A stretch of DNA of 64,000 nucleotides, from assembly GCF_900230195.1 (NCBI RefSeq), contig NZ_OCNE01000002.1:310001-374000 (forward strand). The letters run 5' to 3'. The translations under genes and the position numbers were made by a program. The notes under the pieces are model-generated. The model did no database searches, was not told the DNA's origin, and worked only from the letters and a program-made list of their open reading frames with translations. Below, in pieces: positions 17,570 to 25,906 of this stretch (within the stretch, counting starts at the first letter, position 1; the number at the start of each line of letters is the position of its first letter). This DNA comes from Streptomyces zhaozhouensis. Its GTDB lineage: Bacteria > Actinomycetota > Actinomycetes > Streptomycetales > Streptomycetaceae.

Positions 17570-17979
17570 GTGGCGTCCCGGCCACGCGGCGGCGGGGGCG
17601 CGCCCTGCCAGGTGAGGGTGACCGTGAGGGCGCCCTTGGCCTCCCCCTCGGCCAACAGTCCGACGATCCGACCGGCCTTGGCCGTCAACTCGATGCCGAA
17701 GCTGACGCTGACCTCGTCGGGCCTGGCGTCCCGCAGCCCGTCGGCGACGGAGGCGGCGACGCCGCCGATCAGGTCGCGGAGGCTGTCCATCTGTGCGGCG
17801 GCCTGTGCCGCCGCGCGCTGGGCGAAGCCGCTGTCGACGAAGCCGGTGTCGACATAGCCGCCGCGCGGCTGCTGCTCGGGCACGGCCGCGGGCTCCGCGC
17901 CGGCGCCCGCGCCGGGGGAGATCCGGGCCCACACCGGTGTCCCGTCCGGGAGTGTGACCCTGGTGACCTCGCCGCTCAT
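17566..17979 (-). CDS. Trypco1 / CU044_2847 family protein
   Basis: A 137-residue protein of the trypsin-co-occurring domain 1 type. The core has VTLPDGTPVWARI at the N-terminus and VSVSFGIELTAKAGRIVGLLAEGEA followed by VTLTW at the C-terminus, with an Ala/Gln-rich middle helix. It ends with ATGA shared with the start of the trypsin-VMAP gene, so expression is coupled. The family is defined by its association with cytoplasmic trypsin-like proteases in conflict systems; it may serve as substrate, inhibitor or adaptor. It appears to be the first gene of the minus-strand run down to 4782. Confidence 0.83.
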   Translation of the reverse strand: MSGEVTRVTLPDGTPVWARISPGAGAGAEPAAVPEQQPRGGYVDTGFVDSGFAQRAAAQAAAQMDSLRDLIGGVAASVADGLRDARPDEVSVSFGIELTAKAGRIVGLLAEGEAKGALTVTLTWQGAPPPPRGRDAT

Positions 17980-18290
17980 GCTGACCCCCCGTCACTTCGT
18001 GTGCCGGCAGGTTACCGGCTGCCACCGACAGTTGCCTATCCTGGACAACCGCCTTCCCCTCCGGGCCGGCACCGGCGGGACGCACCGCGCCCGCCCGCCC
18101 CCGCCACGGGCGCGGGGGCCGCGCGAACACCCATGGGCCGGCGGGCGGTTCCCCACCACGACCGCCCCGGCGCCAAGCCGCCCTCCCCGGGAAGCGAGAC
18201 CCCGCTCACCCCCACCCCGCCGCGCTGTCGCAGACTTTCCCCGGCGGACCCACCCGCTCACCCGACGGAACCCTGGAGTTGGAGCACGAC
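17980..18290. other. Divergent intergenic region, Trypco1 / DUF6104
   Basis: A 311-base gap that must hold the promoter of the trypsin/MoxR/RiPP run on the minus strand and that of DUF6104 on the plus strand. On the minus strand TTGTCCAGGATAGGCAACTG near 18040 contains a plausible -10-like AGGATAGG. The middle is GC-rich (runs of CCCGCC) and I see no gene in it. Confidence 0.5.
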
Positions 18291-18473
18291 GTGTACTTCA
18301 CCGACCGAGGCATCGAGGAACTCGCCCAGCGGCGCGGCGGCGAGGAGGTCACCCTCGACTGGCTCGCCGACCAGCTGCGGACCTTCGTGGACCTCAACCC
18401 GGACTTCGAGGTGCCGGTGGAGCGGCTGGCGACCTGGCTGGCCCGGCTGGACGACGAGGACGACGACGCGTAG
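18291..18473 (+). CDS. DUF6104 family protein
   Basis: A small acidic protein of 60 residues beginning VYFTDRGIEELAQRRGGEEV and ending LARLDDEDDDA, matching the short DUF6104 family conserved in Streptomyces. The GTG at 18291 is preferred because GGAG lies six bases upstream; a TTG at 18279 in the same frame is too close to its own GGAG. The function is unknown. The protein is predicted helical with no membrane segment or cysteine. It is separated by about 210 bases from the downstream DUF4097 gene. Confidence 0.8.
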   Translation: MYFTDRGIEELAQRRGGEEVTLDWLADQLRTFVDLNPDFEVPVERLATWLARLDDEDDDA

Positions 18474-18594
18474 ACGCGCCGCGGGGGGGGGCGGACGGGC
18501 GGACGACACGACTGCCCGTGGTGTGCGCCCGGCGCACACGCAGGCGCGCGCAACCGTCCGCCCTCGTGAAGGCCGGGAAAGGCGGGTCCGCCCC

Positions 18595-18645
18595 TTGACG
18601 TTCCCCACACGCGATATATCGTCTTCGGAGGAATGCGATATATCG
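18595..18645 (+). promoter_or_regulatory. Promoter with twin CGATATATCG operators upstream of DUF4097-padR
   Basis: TTGACG at 18595-18600 is a -35 element; a -10-like TATCGT lies at 18617-18622, 16 bases on. The perfect palindrome CGATATATCG occurs at 18612-18621 (over the -10) and again at 18636-18645, 24 bases apart. This AT-rich pair stands out from its surroundings and is the likely binding site of the PadR regulator encoded downstream, which would give autoregulation. Confidence 0.65.
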
Positions 18646-18683
18646 GCCCGTTCGCGTGGGCCGGACCGAGGCGGGGAGGCGCG

Positions 18684-19544
18684 ATGGCGCGGAACGACGA
18701 GTGGTCCATCGCCGAGCCGAGGACGCTCTCCTTCAGCGACGACCCGGTCGCGGAGGTGGAGCTGCGCGTCATGGGCGGCACGGTCAACGTGGTGGGCACG
18801 GACGATCCGGTCGCCCGGGTCGAGGTCGGCGCGGTCTCCGGCCCGCCGCTGCTGGTCAGGCTGGACGGCGAGCGGCTGGTGGTGGGGTATCACGACCTTC
18901 CGTGGCAGGGTTTCCTGCCCTGGCTGGCGCACCGGCGGGGGCGCCGCTCCGTGGTGGTCTCCCTCTCGCTGCCCAGGGGTTGCCGGCTGACGGCGGGTTC
19001 GGTCAGTGCGGACGTGACGCTCGGCGGGCTGGCCGGGCCGGTCTCGGTGAGCACCATCAGCGGGGAGACGACCCTGGTCGGGCTCTCCGGCCGGGTCAGC
19101 GTGGACACGGTCTCGGGCGCCGTCGAGTCGCTCGGGCTGAGCGGCCCGCTGCGCGCCCAGTCGGTCTCGGGCTCGCTGGCCGTCGTCGACGGCACCTGCC
19201 CCTCGGTGCGCGCGGACACGGTCAGTGGCGAGTTGCTGGTGGAGCACGCCAGCGCCACCACCCCGCCCGACATCAGGTTGAGCACCATGTCGGGGCGGAT
19301 AGCGCTGCGGCTCCCCGAGCAGCCCGGCGCCACGGTCACCGGCAGCACCCTGAGCGGCGCGGTCACCTGCGCCCTGCCGGGACTGCGAGGCGGGTCCCGC
19401 GGCACCAGATCGCTCTCCGGCCGGATCGGCTCGGGGGCGGGCTCGGTCAGCCTGGCCTCCCTCTCCGGAGGGATCACGCTGCTGCGCCACCCCGGGTTCG
19501 CTCCCGAGCCCTCCGCCCCCTCCTCCCTGCGTAAGGACGTCTGA
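18684..19544 (+). CDS. DUF4097 family beta-strand repeat protein
   Basis: A 286-residue protein made of repeated short beta-strand units, seen as recurring VSVSTISGETTLVGLSGRVS, VDTVSGAVESLGLSG, and later STMSGRIALRL and STLSGAVTCAL. These form the parallel beta-helix-like DUF4097 fold. The ATG at 18684 has GGGGAGG upstream; an in-frame ATG at 18633 lies inside the operator and has a badly spaced ribosome site. It has no signal peptide. It is one base from the padR start, so it forms an operon with it; DUF4097-PadR pairs are frequent in Streptomyces, but the role is unknown. Confidence 0.86.
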   Translation: MARNDEWSIAEPRTLSFSDDPVAEVELRVMGGTVNVVGTDDPVARVEVGAVSGPPLLVRLDGERLVVGYHDLPWQGFLPWLAHRRGRRSVVVSLSLPRGCRLTAGSVSADVTLGGLAGPVSVSTISGETTLVGLSGRVSVDTVSGAVESLGLSGPLRAQSVSGSLAVVDGTCPSVRADTVSGELLVEHASATTPPDIRLSTMSGRIALRLPEQPGATVTGSTLSGAVTCALPGLRGGSRGTRSLSGRIGSGAGSVSLASLSGGITLLRHPGFAPEPSAPSSLRKDV

Positions 19545-19545
19545 G

Positions 19546-20466
19546 ATGCCCCCCGTCTTCGGCCACGGCCGGCTCCGGCTCTATCTCCTCAAGCTGCTCG
19601 CGGAGTCGCCCCGCCACGGCTACGAGGTCATCCGGCTGCTGGAGGAACGCTTCCAGGGGCTCTACGCGCCCTCGGCCGGCACGGTCTACCCCCGGCTGGC
19701 CAAGCTGGCCTCGGAGGGGCTGGTCAGCCACACCGAGGAGGGCGGACGGAAGGTCTACTCGCTGACCCCCGAGGGCGAGCGCGAGCTGGCCGGCCGCACC
19801 GAGGAGCTGACGGCACTGGAGCGTGAGCTGCGGGACTCGCTGAGCGCGCTGGCCGCGGGCCTCAGGGAGGAGGTCAGCGACTCGGTGCGCGAGTTGCGGT
19901 CCGAGGTCGGTCGGGCGGGCGCCGAGGAGTTCGCCGCCGGGGGACGGCGGAGCCGCCCGGGTCGCGCGGGCGCCGGCGCGACGACCGGTGCCGAGGAGGC
20001 CCGCGCGACGCCCGAGGGCCGGGAGTCCGAGGCGCCGAGCGGGGCGGAGTGGCCGGGGCAGGTCGGCCAGGAGCACTTCGAGCGGGCGGCCCGCCGCATC
20101 CAGGAGCGGGTGCGCTCCCGCGCCACGGCGGGCGACTGGCCGGGCGCGGTGCGGGCCGGGCTGGACGGGCTGAGCGCCGAGTTCTCCGGCTGGAAGAGCC
20201 CCGGCGAGCCGCGCGCCACGTGGGCCCCCGCCGGAGGCTGGTCCGCCGGGACGCCCGGAGCCGAGGATGCCTCGCCCGAGGGGGGCGAGGAGGCCGTCGC
20301 CGATCCCGCGCGGGAGTTGGAGCGGCTGCTGGACCGCTTCCGGGACGATGTGCGGGACGCTGCCAGGGACCACGGCGTCAGCCAGGAGCAGTTGCGCGAG
20401 GCGCGGCACCAGCTCTCGATAGCCTCCGCCCACCTGGCCGCCCTGCTGCGCTCCCCGCACGGCTAG
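19546..20466 (+). CDS. PadR family transcriptional regulator with long C-terminal extension
   Basis: A 306-residue regulator. The N-terminal ~90 residues are a PadR winged helix (LRLYLLKLLAESPRHGYEVIRLLEERF, then SAGTVYPRLAKLASEGLV, then GGRKVYSLTPEGERELA). The rest is an unusually long tail: a helical region, an Ala/Gly/Arg/Glu-rich linker and a final helical part (ERLLDRFRDDVRDAARDHG). PadR proteins are usually 110-200 residues. The start lies one base after the DUF4097 stop. It probably represses its own operon through the twin palindromes at 18612-18645. Confidence 0.9.
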   Translation: MPPVFGHGRLRLYLLKLLAESPRHGYEVIRLLEERFQGLYAPSAGTVYPRLAKLASEGLVSHTEEGGRKVYSLTPEGERELAGRTEELTALERELRDSLSALAAGLREEVSDSVRELRSEVGRAGAEEFAAGGRRSRPGRAGAGATTGAEEARATPEGRESEAPSGAEWPGQVGQEHFERAARRIQERVRSRATAGDWPGAVRAGLDGLSAEFSGWKSPGEPRATWAPAGGWSAGTPGAEDASPEGGEEAVADPARELERLLDRFRDDVRDAARDHGVSQEQLREARHQLSIASAHLAALLRSPHG

Positions 20467-20666
20467 CCGATCCCTTCGGGCCGCTGCCCCTCCCGACCGG
20501 GCCCTTCCAGCCTAACGTCCCGAGACACGCAACGCACCGCGCCCCGAAGCGAGTTGCCGGCCCCGGCGGCCCGGGCTCCGAGACCGCACGGTTCTATCGG
20601 CGCCTCGGCGCGGAGGCGGTCCAGGCGCGGTTCGGGCACGGCTCAGGCACGGTTCCGAGGCACGGT

Positions 20667-21629
20667 TCAGACGGTGAGGACCAGCTTTCCGAAGAGCTCG
20701 CCTCGCTCCATCCGGGCCAGCGCCTCGTCCGCGCGGTCCAGCGGCAGGGTCGAGTCGATCAGCGGCCTGACGCCCTTGGACCGGCAGAAGTTCAGCAGGC
20801 CCGCCAGCTCGTCACGGTCGCCCATCGTGGAGCCGACGACCCGCAGTTCAAGGAAGAAGACGCGGTTCAGCTCGGACTCGGGCAGCGCCTGCCCCGAGGT
20901 CGCGCCGGAGATCACCAGCGTGCCGCCCGGTCGCAGCGCGCGCACCGAGTGGCGCCAGGTGGCGGCGCCCACCGTCTCGAGCACCGCGTCCACCCGGTGC
21001 GGCGGGCGTTCGTCCGGTGCCAGCGCGACCTCGGCGCCCAGCGCCAACGCCCGTTCCCGCTTCGCCGGATCGCGGCTGGTGACCAGCATCCGCAGCCCCG
21101 CGGCCGCGCCCAGGATCACGGCGGACGTGGCCACTCCCCCGCCGGCGCCCTGGACCAGCACGCTGTCGCCGGGACGCACCGCGGCGCGGCTGAAGAGCAT
21201 CCGGTAGGCGGTCAGCCAGGCGGTGGGCAGGCAGGCCGCCTCGGCGAAGGTCAACTCCGGCGGCTTGGGCAGCAGGTTCCAGCGGGGCACGGCGACATAC
21301 TCGGCCAGCGTCCCCTGGTAGTGCTCGGAGAGCAGCGACCGGCGTTCGTCGGGCCCGACGCCGTGGCCGGTGGCGCCGATCACCGAGTGCACCACGACCT
21401 CGTTGCCGTCCTCGTCGACGCCGGCGGCGTCGCAGCCGAGGATCATCGGCAGCGCCTCCCGCCGGAGGCCGACGCCGCGCAGCGTCCACAGGTCGTGGTG
21501 GTTGAGGGAGGCGGCGGCCACCCGCACCACCGCCCAGTGCTCCCGCGCCTCCGGGCGGGGGCGTTCCCCCAACCGCAGCGCGTTCAGCGGTCGGTCGGCG
21601 TCGAAGTCGGCGGCATAGGCGGCGAACAT
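20667..21629 (-). CDS. Zinc-binding dehydrogenase / quinone oxidoreductase-like (MDR superfamily)
   Basis: A 320-residue medium-chain dehydrogenase/reductase. GroES-like N-terminal part (SLNHHDLWTLRGVG, LGCDAAG), then a Rossmann domain with the nucleotide motif VLVQGAGGGVATSAV near residue 160, and a C-terminal segment PLDRADEALARMERGELFGKLVL typical of quinone-oxidoreductase-like members. The structural zinc cysteine cluster is absent, so a zinc-independent reductase is likely. It is preceded by a plain 240-base gap and has no operon partner. Confidence 0.88.
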   Translation of the reverse strand: MFAAYAADFDADRPLNALRLGERPRPEAREHWAVVRVAAASLNHHDLWTLRGVGLRREALPMILGCDAAGVDEDGNEVVVHSVIGATGHGVGPDERRSLLSEHYQGTLAEYVAVPRWNLLPKPPELTFAEAACLPTAWLTAYRMLFSRAAVRPGDSVLVQGAGGGVATSAVILGAAAGLRMLVTSRDPAKRERALALGAEVALAPDERPPHRVDAVLETVGAATWRHSVRALRPGGTLVISGATSGQALPESELNRVFFLELRVVGSTMGDRDELAGLLNFCRSKGVRPLIDSTLPLDRADEALARMERGELFGKLVLTV

Positions 21630-21869
21630 GCCCGCACGCTAGCCGCCGCGCGCGCGGGGGACCAGCCCCCACACGCCGGTCGCGCCCGGGGCCGTCGGGC
21701 GCGGTCGCCGTTCCCGTCGCCGCCGTACGGTGGGAAGATGGCTCCTTCCGTTGGCTTTCCGGTGTCCGCCCGTGCGCCCCGCGCACGCGCGGACCGTTGA
21801 CGCGTAACCCGCGTCGACTCCGTGGGCCCCGAGGACTTCTGTGGCCCGGGGAGAATCAGGGGGACCGAG

Positions 21870-22409
21870 ATGGGCACGTTGTTTCTGCGCCGGTTGAGCC
21901 GGTGGCAGGCCGAGACGGAGCGCGAGCAGATCGCGGATCTGTACGCCGCCGCCCACCGCGATCCGTCGCCCGACGCCGCGCCGCCGGACCGCGCCGGCTT
22001 TCTGCGGCGCTTCGTCGACCACGACGTCCAGCGCCCCGAGTTCGACCTGATGCTGGCCGGCGACCCGGGGCCGGCCGGCTGCGCCTACGGCTTTCTCGCG
22101 GAGCGGGAGGACGACTGGTGGGACCGGTTCCGGGAACGCCCCGAGGCGCTGCCGCAACTGGCCGAGCACCGTCGGATCTTCGTGGTGACCGAGCTGCTGG
22201 TGCACCCCAGGCGGCGCGGCCAGGGCCTGGCGGGGCGACTGCAGCGGGAGCTGCTCTCCCGCGTCTCGGCCTCGGTCGCGCTGCTCCTGGTGGAGCCGGG
22301 CAACGGGCTGGCGCTCAGCGCGCTGCCGTCACTGGGCTGGAGCAAGGCCGGGGAGTTGACCCCGCCGGACGGCGCCGCGCTGGCGGCGTGGGCGATCCCG
22401 CTGGGCTGA
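21870..22409 (+). CDS. GNAT family N-acetyltransferase
   Basis: A 179-residue acetyltransferase. The acetyl-CoA loop is seen as VHPRRRGQGLAGRLQREL (RRGQGLA matching the Q/RxxGxG/A motif), after strand IFVVTELLV, and a C-terminal VALLLVEPGNGLALSALPSLGWSKAG. The ATG at 21870 has AGGGGGA upstream; a GTG at 21822 in frame has no ribosome site. The acceptor substrate is unknown. It stands alone between two minus-strand units. Confidence 0.86.
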   Translation: MGTLFLRRLSRWQAETEREQIADLYAAAHRDPSPDAAPPDRAGFLRRFVDHDVQRPEFDLMLAGDPGPAGCAYGFLAEREDDWWDRFRERPEALPQLAEHRRIFVVTELLVHPRRRGQGLAGRLQRELLSRVSASVALLLVEPGNGLALSALPSLGWSKAGELTPPDGAALAAWAIPLG

Positions 22410-22506
22410 GTCGCCGACGGCCCGCGCCCCGTGGGGCGCGGCCCCGGAACGAGCGGCGCGCCGGCGCCCGGGGCCGCGCACGGCCCGCTACCGGGCGCCG
22501 TTCGGA

Positions 22507-22570
22507 ACCGCGCGCCCGGACCACCACGCGTTCAGGGCACCGCGCGCCCGGAGCACCGCGCGTTCAGAGC
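22507..22570. repeat. Two tandem 32-base repeats
   Basis: Two adjacent 32-base copies, each starting ACCGCGCGCCCGGA and ending GCGTTCAG-GC, with four mismatches. They lie just beyond the 3' end of the ABC ATPase gene in the gap between convergent genes. Confidence 0.85.
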
Positions 22571-22579
22571 GCCTTGCCC

Positions 22580-23362
22580 CTAGAGCACCTTGGAGAGGAA
22601 CGCCCTGGTGCGTTCCTGACGCGGGTTGGCCAGCACCTCGCGCGGGTCGCCGGCCTCGACCACCATGCCGTCGTCCATGAAAACGAGGGTGTCGCCGACC
22701 TCCCTGGCGAAGCCCATCTCGTGGGTCACCACGATCATGGTCATGCCGTCCTCGGCCAGCGCCCGCATCACGTCGAGCACCTCGCCCACCAGCTCGGGGT
22801 CGAGCGCGGAGGTGGGCTCGTCGAAGAGCATCAGCTTGGGGTCCATCGCCAACGCCCGTGCGATGGCGACGCGTTGCTGCTGGCCGCCGGAGAGCTGCGA
22901 GGGGTAGCTGGCCATCCGGTCGGCGAGCCCGACCCGGGCCAGCAGCTCCTCGGCGCGCTGCCGCGCCTCGGCCCGCTTCAGGCCCTTGACCTGGACGGGC
23001 GCCTCCATGACGTTCTCGGTCGCCGTCATGTGCGGGAAGAGGTTGAAGCGCTGGAAGACCATCCCGATGTCGCGTCGCTGGGCCGCGACCTCGCGCTCGC
23101 GCATCTCGTAGAGCTTGTCGCCGCGCTGGCGGTAGCCGACCAGTTCGCCGTCGACCCAGAGCCGGCCGGCGTTGATCTTCTCCAGGTGGTTGACGCAGCG
23201 CAGCAACGTGGACTTGCCGGAGCCCGAGGGCCCCACCACGCAGCAGACCTCCCCCGGGCTGACCTCCAGGTCGATGCCCCTGAGCACCTGCACGGGGCCG
23301 AAGTTCTTGTAGACCCGCTCGGCCTTGACCATCGGGGACGAGGAGTTCGTCGTCGTGCCCAT
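22580..23362 (-). CDS. Amino acid ABC transporter ATP-binding protein
   Basis: A 260-residue GlnQ/GluA-type ATPase. Walker [12 protein letters not shown], signature [15 protein letters not shown], Walker [13 protein letters not shown] and the H-loop [11 protein letters not shown] are intact. It energises the import system made with the permease (gap 4 bases) and the lipoprotein upstream on the same strand. The family handles polar amino acids (glutamate, glutamine, arginine or cystine); the exact substrate is not readable. It is the last gene of the operon. Confidence 0.93.
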   Translation of the reverse strand: MGTTTNSSSPMVKAERVYKNFGPVQVLRGIDLEVSPGEVCCVVGPSGSGKSTLLRCVNHLEKINAGRLWVDGELVGYRQRGDKLYEMREREVAAQRRDIGMVFQRFNLFPHMTATENVMEAPVQVKGLKRAEARQRAEELLARVGLADRMASYPSQLSGGQQQRVAIARALAMDPKLMLFDEPTSALDPELVGEVLDVMRALAEDGMTMIVVTHEMGFAREVGDTLVFMDDGMVVEAGDPREVLANPRQERTRAFLSKVL

Positions 23363-23366
23363 CGGC

Positions 23367-24347
23367 TCACACTCCTCCGGCCGGGCCGCGGCCCGGACGC
23401 TGTCGGCGCGGGCCGGTCAGCCACGCGCGGGCCCGCTGGAGCGGGGTGGGGGGCCGCACCCGTTCGTTGCCCCTGGCGAAGTACCGCTCCAAGTAGTACT
23501 GACCGATGCTGAACACCGTGGTCAGGATCAGATACCAGACCGTGACGACGATCAGCATCTCCATGACCGCGAGGTTTCGGGTGCTGATCGTGTTGCCGGC
23601 CCGGAACAGCTCGGTGTATTGGATCGCGTAGACCAGTGACGAGGTCTTCAGCATGTTGATGAACTCGTTGCCGGTCGGCGGGATGATGACCCGCATCGCC
23701 TGCGGGAGCACGATCCGCCGCAGCGTCCTGCCGTTGTTCATGCCCAGCGCGTGGGCGGCCTCGGTCTGCCCCCGGTCCACGGACTGGATGCCGGCCCTGG
23801 CGATCTCCGCCATGTACGCCGCCTCGTTGAGCCCGAGGCCCAGCAGGGCCGCGAGGAACGGCGTCATGAAGTCGTTCATCTCGTCCTTGTAGAAACCGAG
23901 GTTCACGGTCTCGAAGACGAACGACAGGTTGTACCAGAGGAAGAGCTGGACCAGCACCGGGGTGCCGCGGAAGAACCAGATGTACCCCCAGGCGACGCCG
24001 GAGAGCACCGGGTTGCCGGAGAGGCGCATGATCGCCAGGACCACGCCGAGGACGACGCCGAGCAGCATCGAGAGCAGCGTGATCCACAGCGTCTTGCCGG
24101 CGCCCTCGATGATGGTGTCGTAGGTGAGGAACTCCCCCACCACGTCCCAGTTGATGTCGGCGCCGCGGAACGCCTGGAAGAGCGCGGCGAGCAGTGCGAA
24201 CACCACCGCCACGCCGATCCAGCGGCCCCAGTGGCGCACCGGCACCGCGCGGATGGCCTCCGGCGGCACCCGCTCCTTCACGCCGCCGCCACCCGAACCG
24301 GGCTCGTCCGCCGGCTTCTTGGACAGGCTGTCGTGCGAATCTGACAC
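23367..24347 (-). CDS. Amino acid ABC transporter permease (HisM/GlnP type)
   Basis: A 326-residue membrane protein. After a cytoplasmic N-terminus come a first membrane helix ([18 protein letters not shown]) and the permease core with further helices ([22 protein letters not shown] and [20 protein letters not shown]). The EAA loop reads [26 protein letters not shown]. Only one permease gene is present, so it probably acts as a homodimer. The N-terminus is longer than usual for the family. It lies between the ATPase and the binding-protein genes in one operon. Confidence 0.92.
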   Translation of the reverse strand: MSDSHDSLSKKPADEPGSGGGGVKERVPPEAIRAVPVRHWGRWIGVAVVFALLAALFQAFRGADINWDVVGEFLTYDTIIEGAGKTLWITLLSMLLGVVLGVVLAIMRLSGNPVLSGVAWGYIWFFRGTPVLVQLFLWYNLSFVFETVNLGFYKDEMNDFMTPFLAALLGLGLNEAAYMAEIARAGIQSVDRGQTEAAHALGMNNGRTLRRIVLPQAMRVIIPPTGNEFINMLKTSSLVYAIQYTELFRAGNTISTRNLAVMEMLIVVTVWYLILTTVFSIGQYYLERYFARGNERVRPPTPLQRARAWLTGPRRQRPGRGPAGGV

Positions 24348-24378
24348 GGGGATCGCCCTCGCTGGCTGTCGGTCGCGG

Positions 24379-25329
24379 TCACTCGCCGGCGTTGACGGTG
24401 GCCTCTTCGATGGCGCCGGCCTCGGCGCTCCACTCGGCCAGGACCTCGGCGTAGGCGCCGTTGTCGATGATCTCCTGGACGGCGGCCTGGAGCGCGTCGC
24501 GCAGCTCGGTGTTCTCCTTGGAGACGGCGATGCCGTAGGGCGCGGCGTCGATCTGCTCGCCGACCACGGTGAAGAGGTCGCCGCCGCCCGCCGTCAGCTC
24601 GTTGTAGAGCGCGACCGGGTAGTCGGTGACGACGACGTCGGCGCGGCCGTTCTGGAGCGCGGTGATCGACTCGCTGTCGACCTCGTTGATCACCGGCTCG
24701 ATCGGCTCGTCGCAGTTCTCCTGCGCGGCCTCGATCACGGCCTCGTTGGCGGTGCCCTGCTGCGCGGCGACGCTCAGCCCGCAGAGGTCGTCGACGGACT
24801 CGACGCCCTCCGGGTTGTCCGCGGCGACCAGGAGGGCGGAGCCGGCCTGGAAGTAGTTGACGAAGTCCGCGCCGCCCTCGGCGTCCTCGCTGACGCCCTG
24901 CTGGCGCTCGGCGGTGTCGGTCATCGCGGACATGATGACGTCGTGGCGGCCGTTGTTGAGGCCGAGGATCAGGCCGTCGAAGGTGCCGTTCTCGAAGACG
25001 AAGTCGACGCCGAGCACCTCGCCGAGCGCGGCGCCGATGTCGGGGTCGATGCCGGCGATCTCGTCGTTCTCGTCGATGAACTCGATGGGCGCGTAGGCGA
25101 TGTCGGAGCCGACCTTGATCTCGCCGGCGTCCTGGATGTCCTGCGGGAGCAGGTCGAACAGCTCGCCCGCCGCCTCACCCGACTCGCCGCCGCCACCGCT
25201 GCCGGAGCCGCCGGAGCCGCTGTCGGCGTCGTCGGTCTGGTCGCCGCAGGCGCCGAGGAGCAGTACGCCGGCCGCCGCGACGGCTCCGGCCGCCGCCAGA
25301 CGTGAGCGACGGGTAAGGCGAGCGGTCAT
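24379..25329 (-). CDS. ABC transporter substrate-binding lipoprotein (polar amino acids)
   Basis: A 316-residue extracytoplasmic binding protein. The signal peptide (RRSRLAAAGAVAAAGVLLLGAC) ends in a lipobox with the modified cysteine, followed by a Ser/Gly/Asp linker. The mature part has the family-3 pattern: EIKVGSDIAYAPIEFIDENDEIAGIDPDIG split over the first lobe, then DLCGLSVAAQQGTANEAVIE, and VVTDYPVALYNELTA. ATG 25329 was chosen because AGGAGG precedes it and the signal peptide starts there; an upstream in-frame start would bury the signal sequence. It is the first gene of the importer operon. Confidence 0.93.
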   Translation of the reverse strand: MTARLTRRSRLAAAGAVAAAGVLLLGACGDQTDDADSGSGGSGSGGGGESGEAAGELFDLLPQDIQDAGEIKVGSDIAYAPIEFIDENDEIAGIDPDIGAALGEVLGVDFVFENGTFDGLILGLNNGRHDVIMSAMTDTAERQQGVSEDAEGGADFVNYFQAGSALLVAADNPEGVESVDDLCGLSVAAQQGTANEAVIEAAQENCDEPIEPVINEVDSESITALQNGRADVVVTDYPVALYNELTAGGGDLFTVVGEQIDAAPYGIAVSKENTELRDALQAAVQEIIDNGAYAEVLAEWSAEAGAIEEATVNAGE

Positions 25330-25906
25330 GGCGTGTTCCTCCTGAAGCGGGGGTACCGAGGGGGCCGGGCACGCGTCGTCGGGTGTCACGACAGTCTGAG
25401 CGCCGGTCGCGCGTTCAGTGACAGGACATCTTGCCATCCGAATCCGAAACGGAACCGGTCGGTAGATCAAGATCGGATAACGGACAATGAACACCGGTGA
25501 TCGGAAAAGGACAACTTCGCTTCACTGAAGGTCGCTTGTGCCGCCTCCCGTTCCGGCTCGACGACCACTGAGACATGCGTCACGCGAGGACCCCGTTGAT
25601 CAGTCCCCACCAGGGTTCGGACGCCATCCGGTCGCCCGACGGACGCGCGCCGCAACCACCCTCGCTTCCACGACGTTTTCCAGCGGAAAGCGAAAGTGTT
25701 CGTCGGTGCGCCGCCTGATCGGGTAGAACCGTGCGGTACACCCCTCACCCGGGGACCTGGGCGCCTGTGCGAAGCGCCCGGCGTCCGCACCACGGCCGCG
25801 CCGACAGCCAACTGCCGGGGCGCACGGCGGACGCGGTGCCCGCCCGCGCTCCGACCGGAGAGCGGCCGCCCTCAGACGATGACGTTGGACAAAGGGGTTA
25901 CCCGAA
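25330..25906. other. 577-base divergent intergenic region
   Basis: The gap between the amino-acid importer (minus) and malic enzyme (plus). Bases about 25430-25530 are markedly lower in GC than the rest and probably hold the importer promoter. Near 25675 the sequence GTTTTCCAGCGGAAAGC has a small inverted repeat. On the plus strand GGTAGAACC near 25723 could be a -10 for malic enzyme. A 114-codon minus-strand ORF inside has no recognisable features and I do not call it. Confidence 0.5.

Noticed and set aside
21738-21800. Twenty-codon ORF starting MAPSVGFPV before the GNAT gene
   Set aside because: It has a plausible GGTGGGAAG upstream but no conserved features; not enough to call a gene.
25467-25811. 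114-codon minus-strand ORF in the importer/malic enzyme gap
   Set aside because: Arg/Gly-rich, no recognisable domain, no ribosome site; likely chance.
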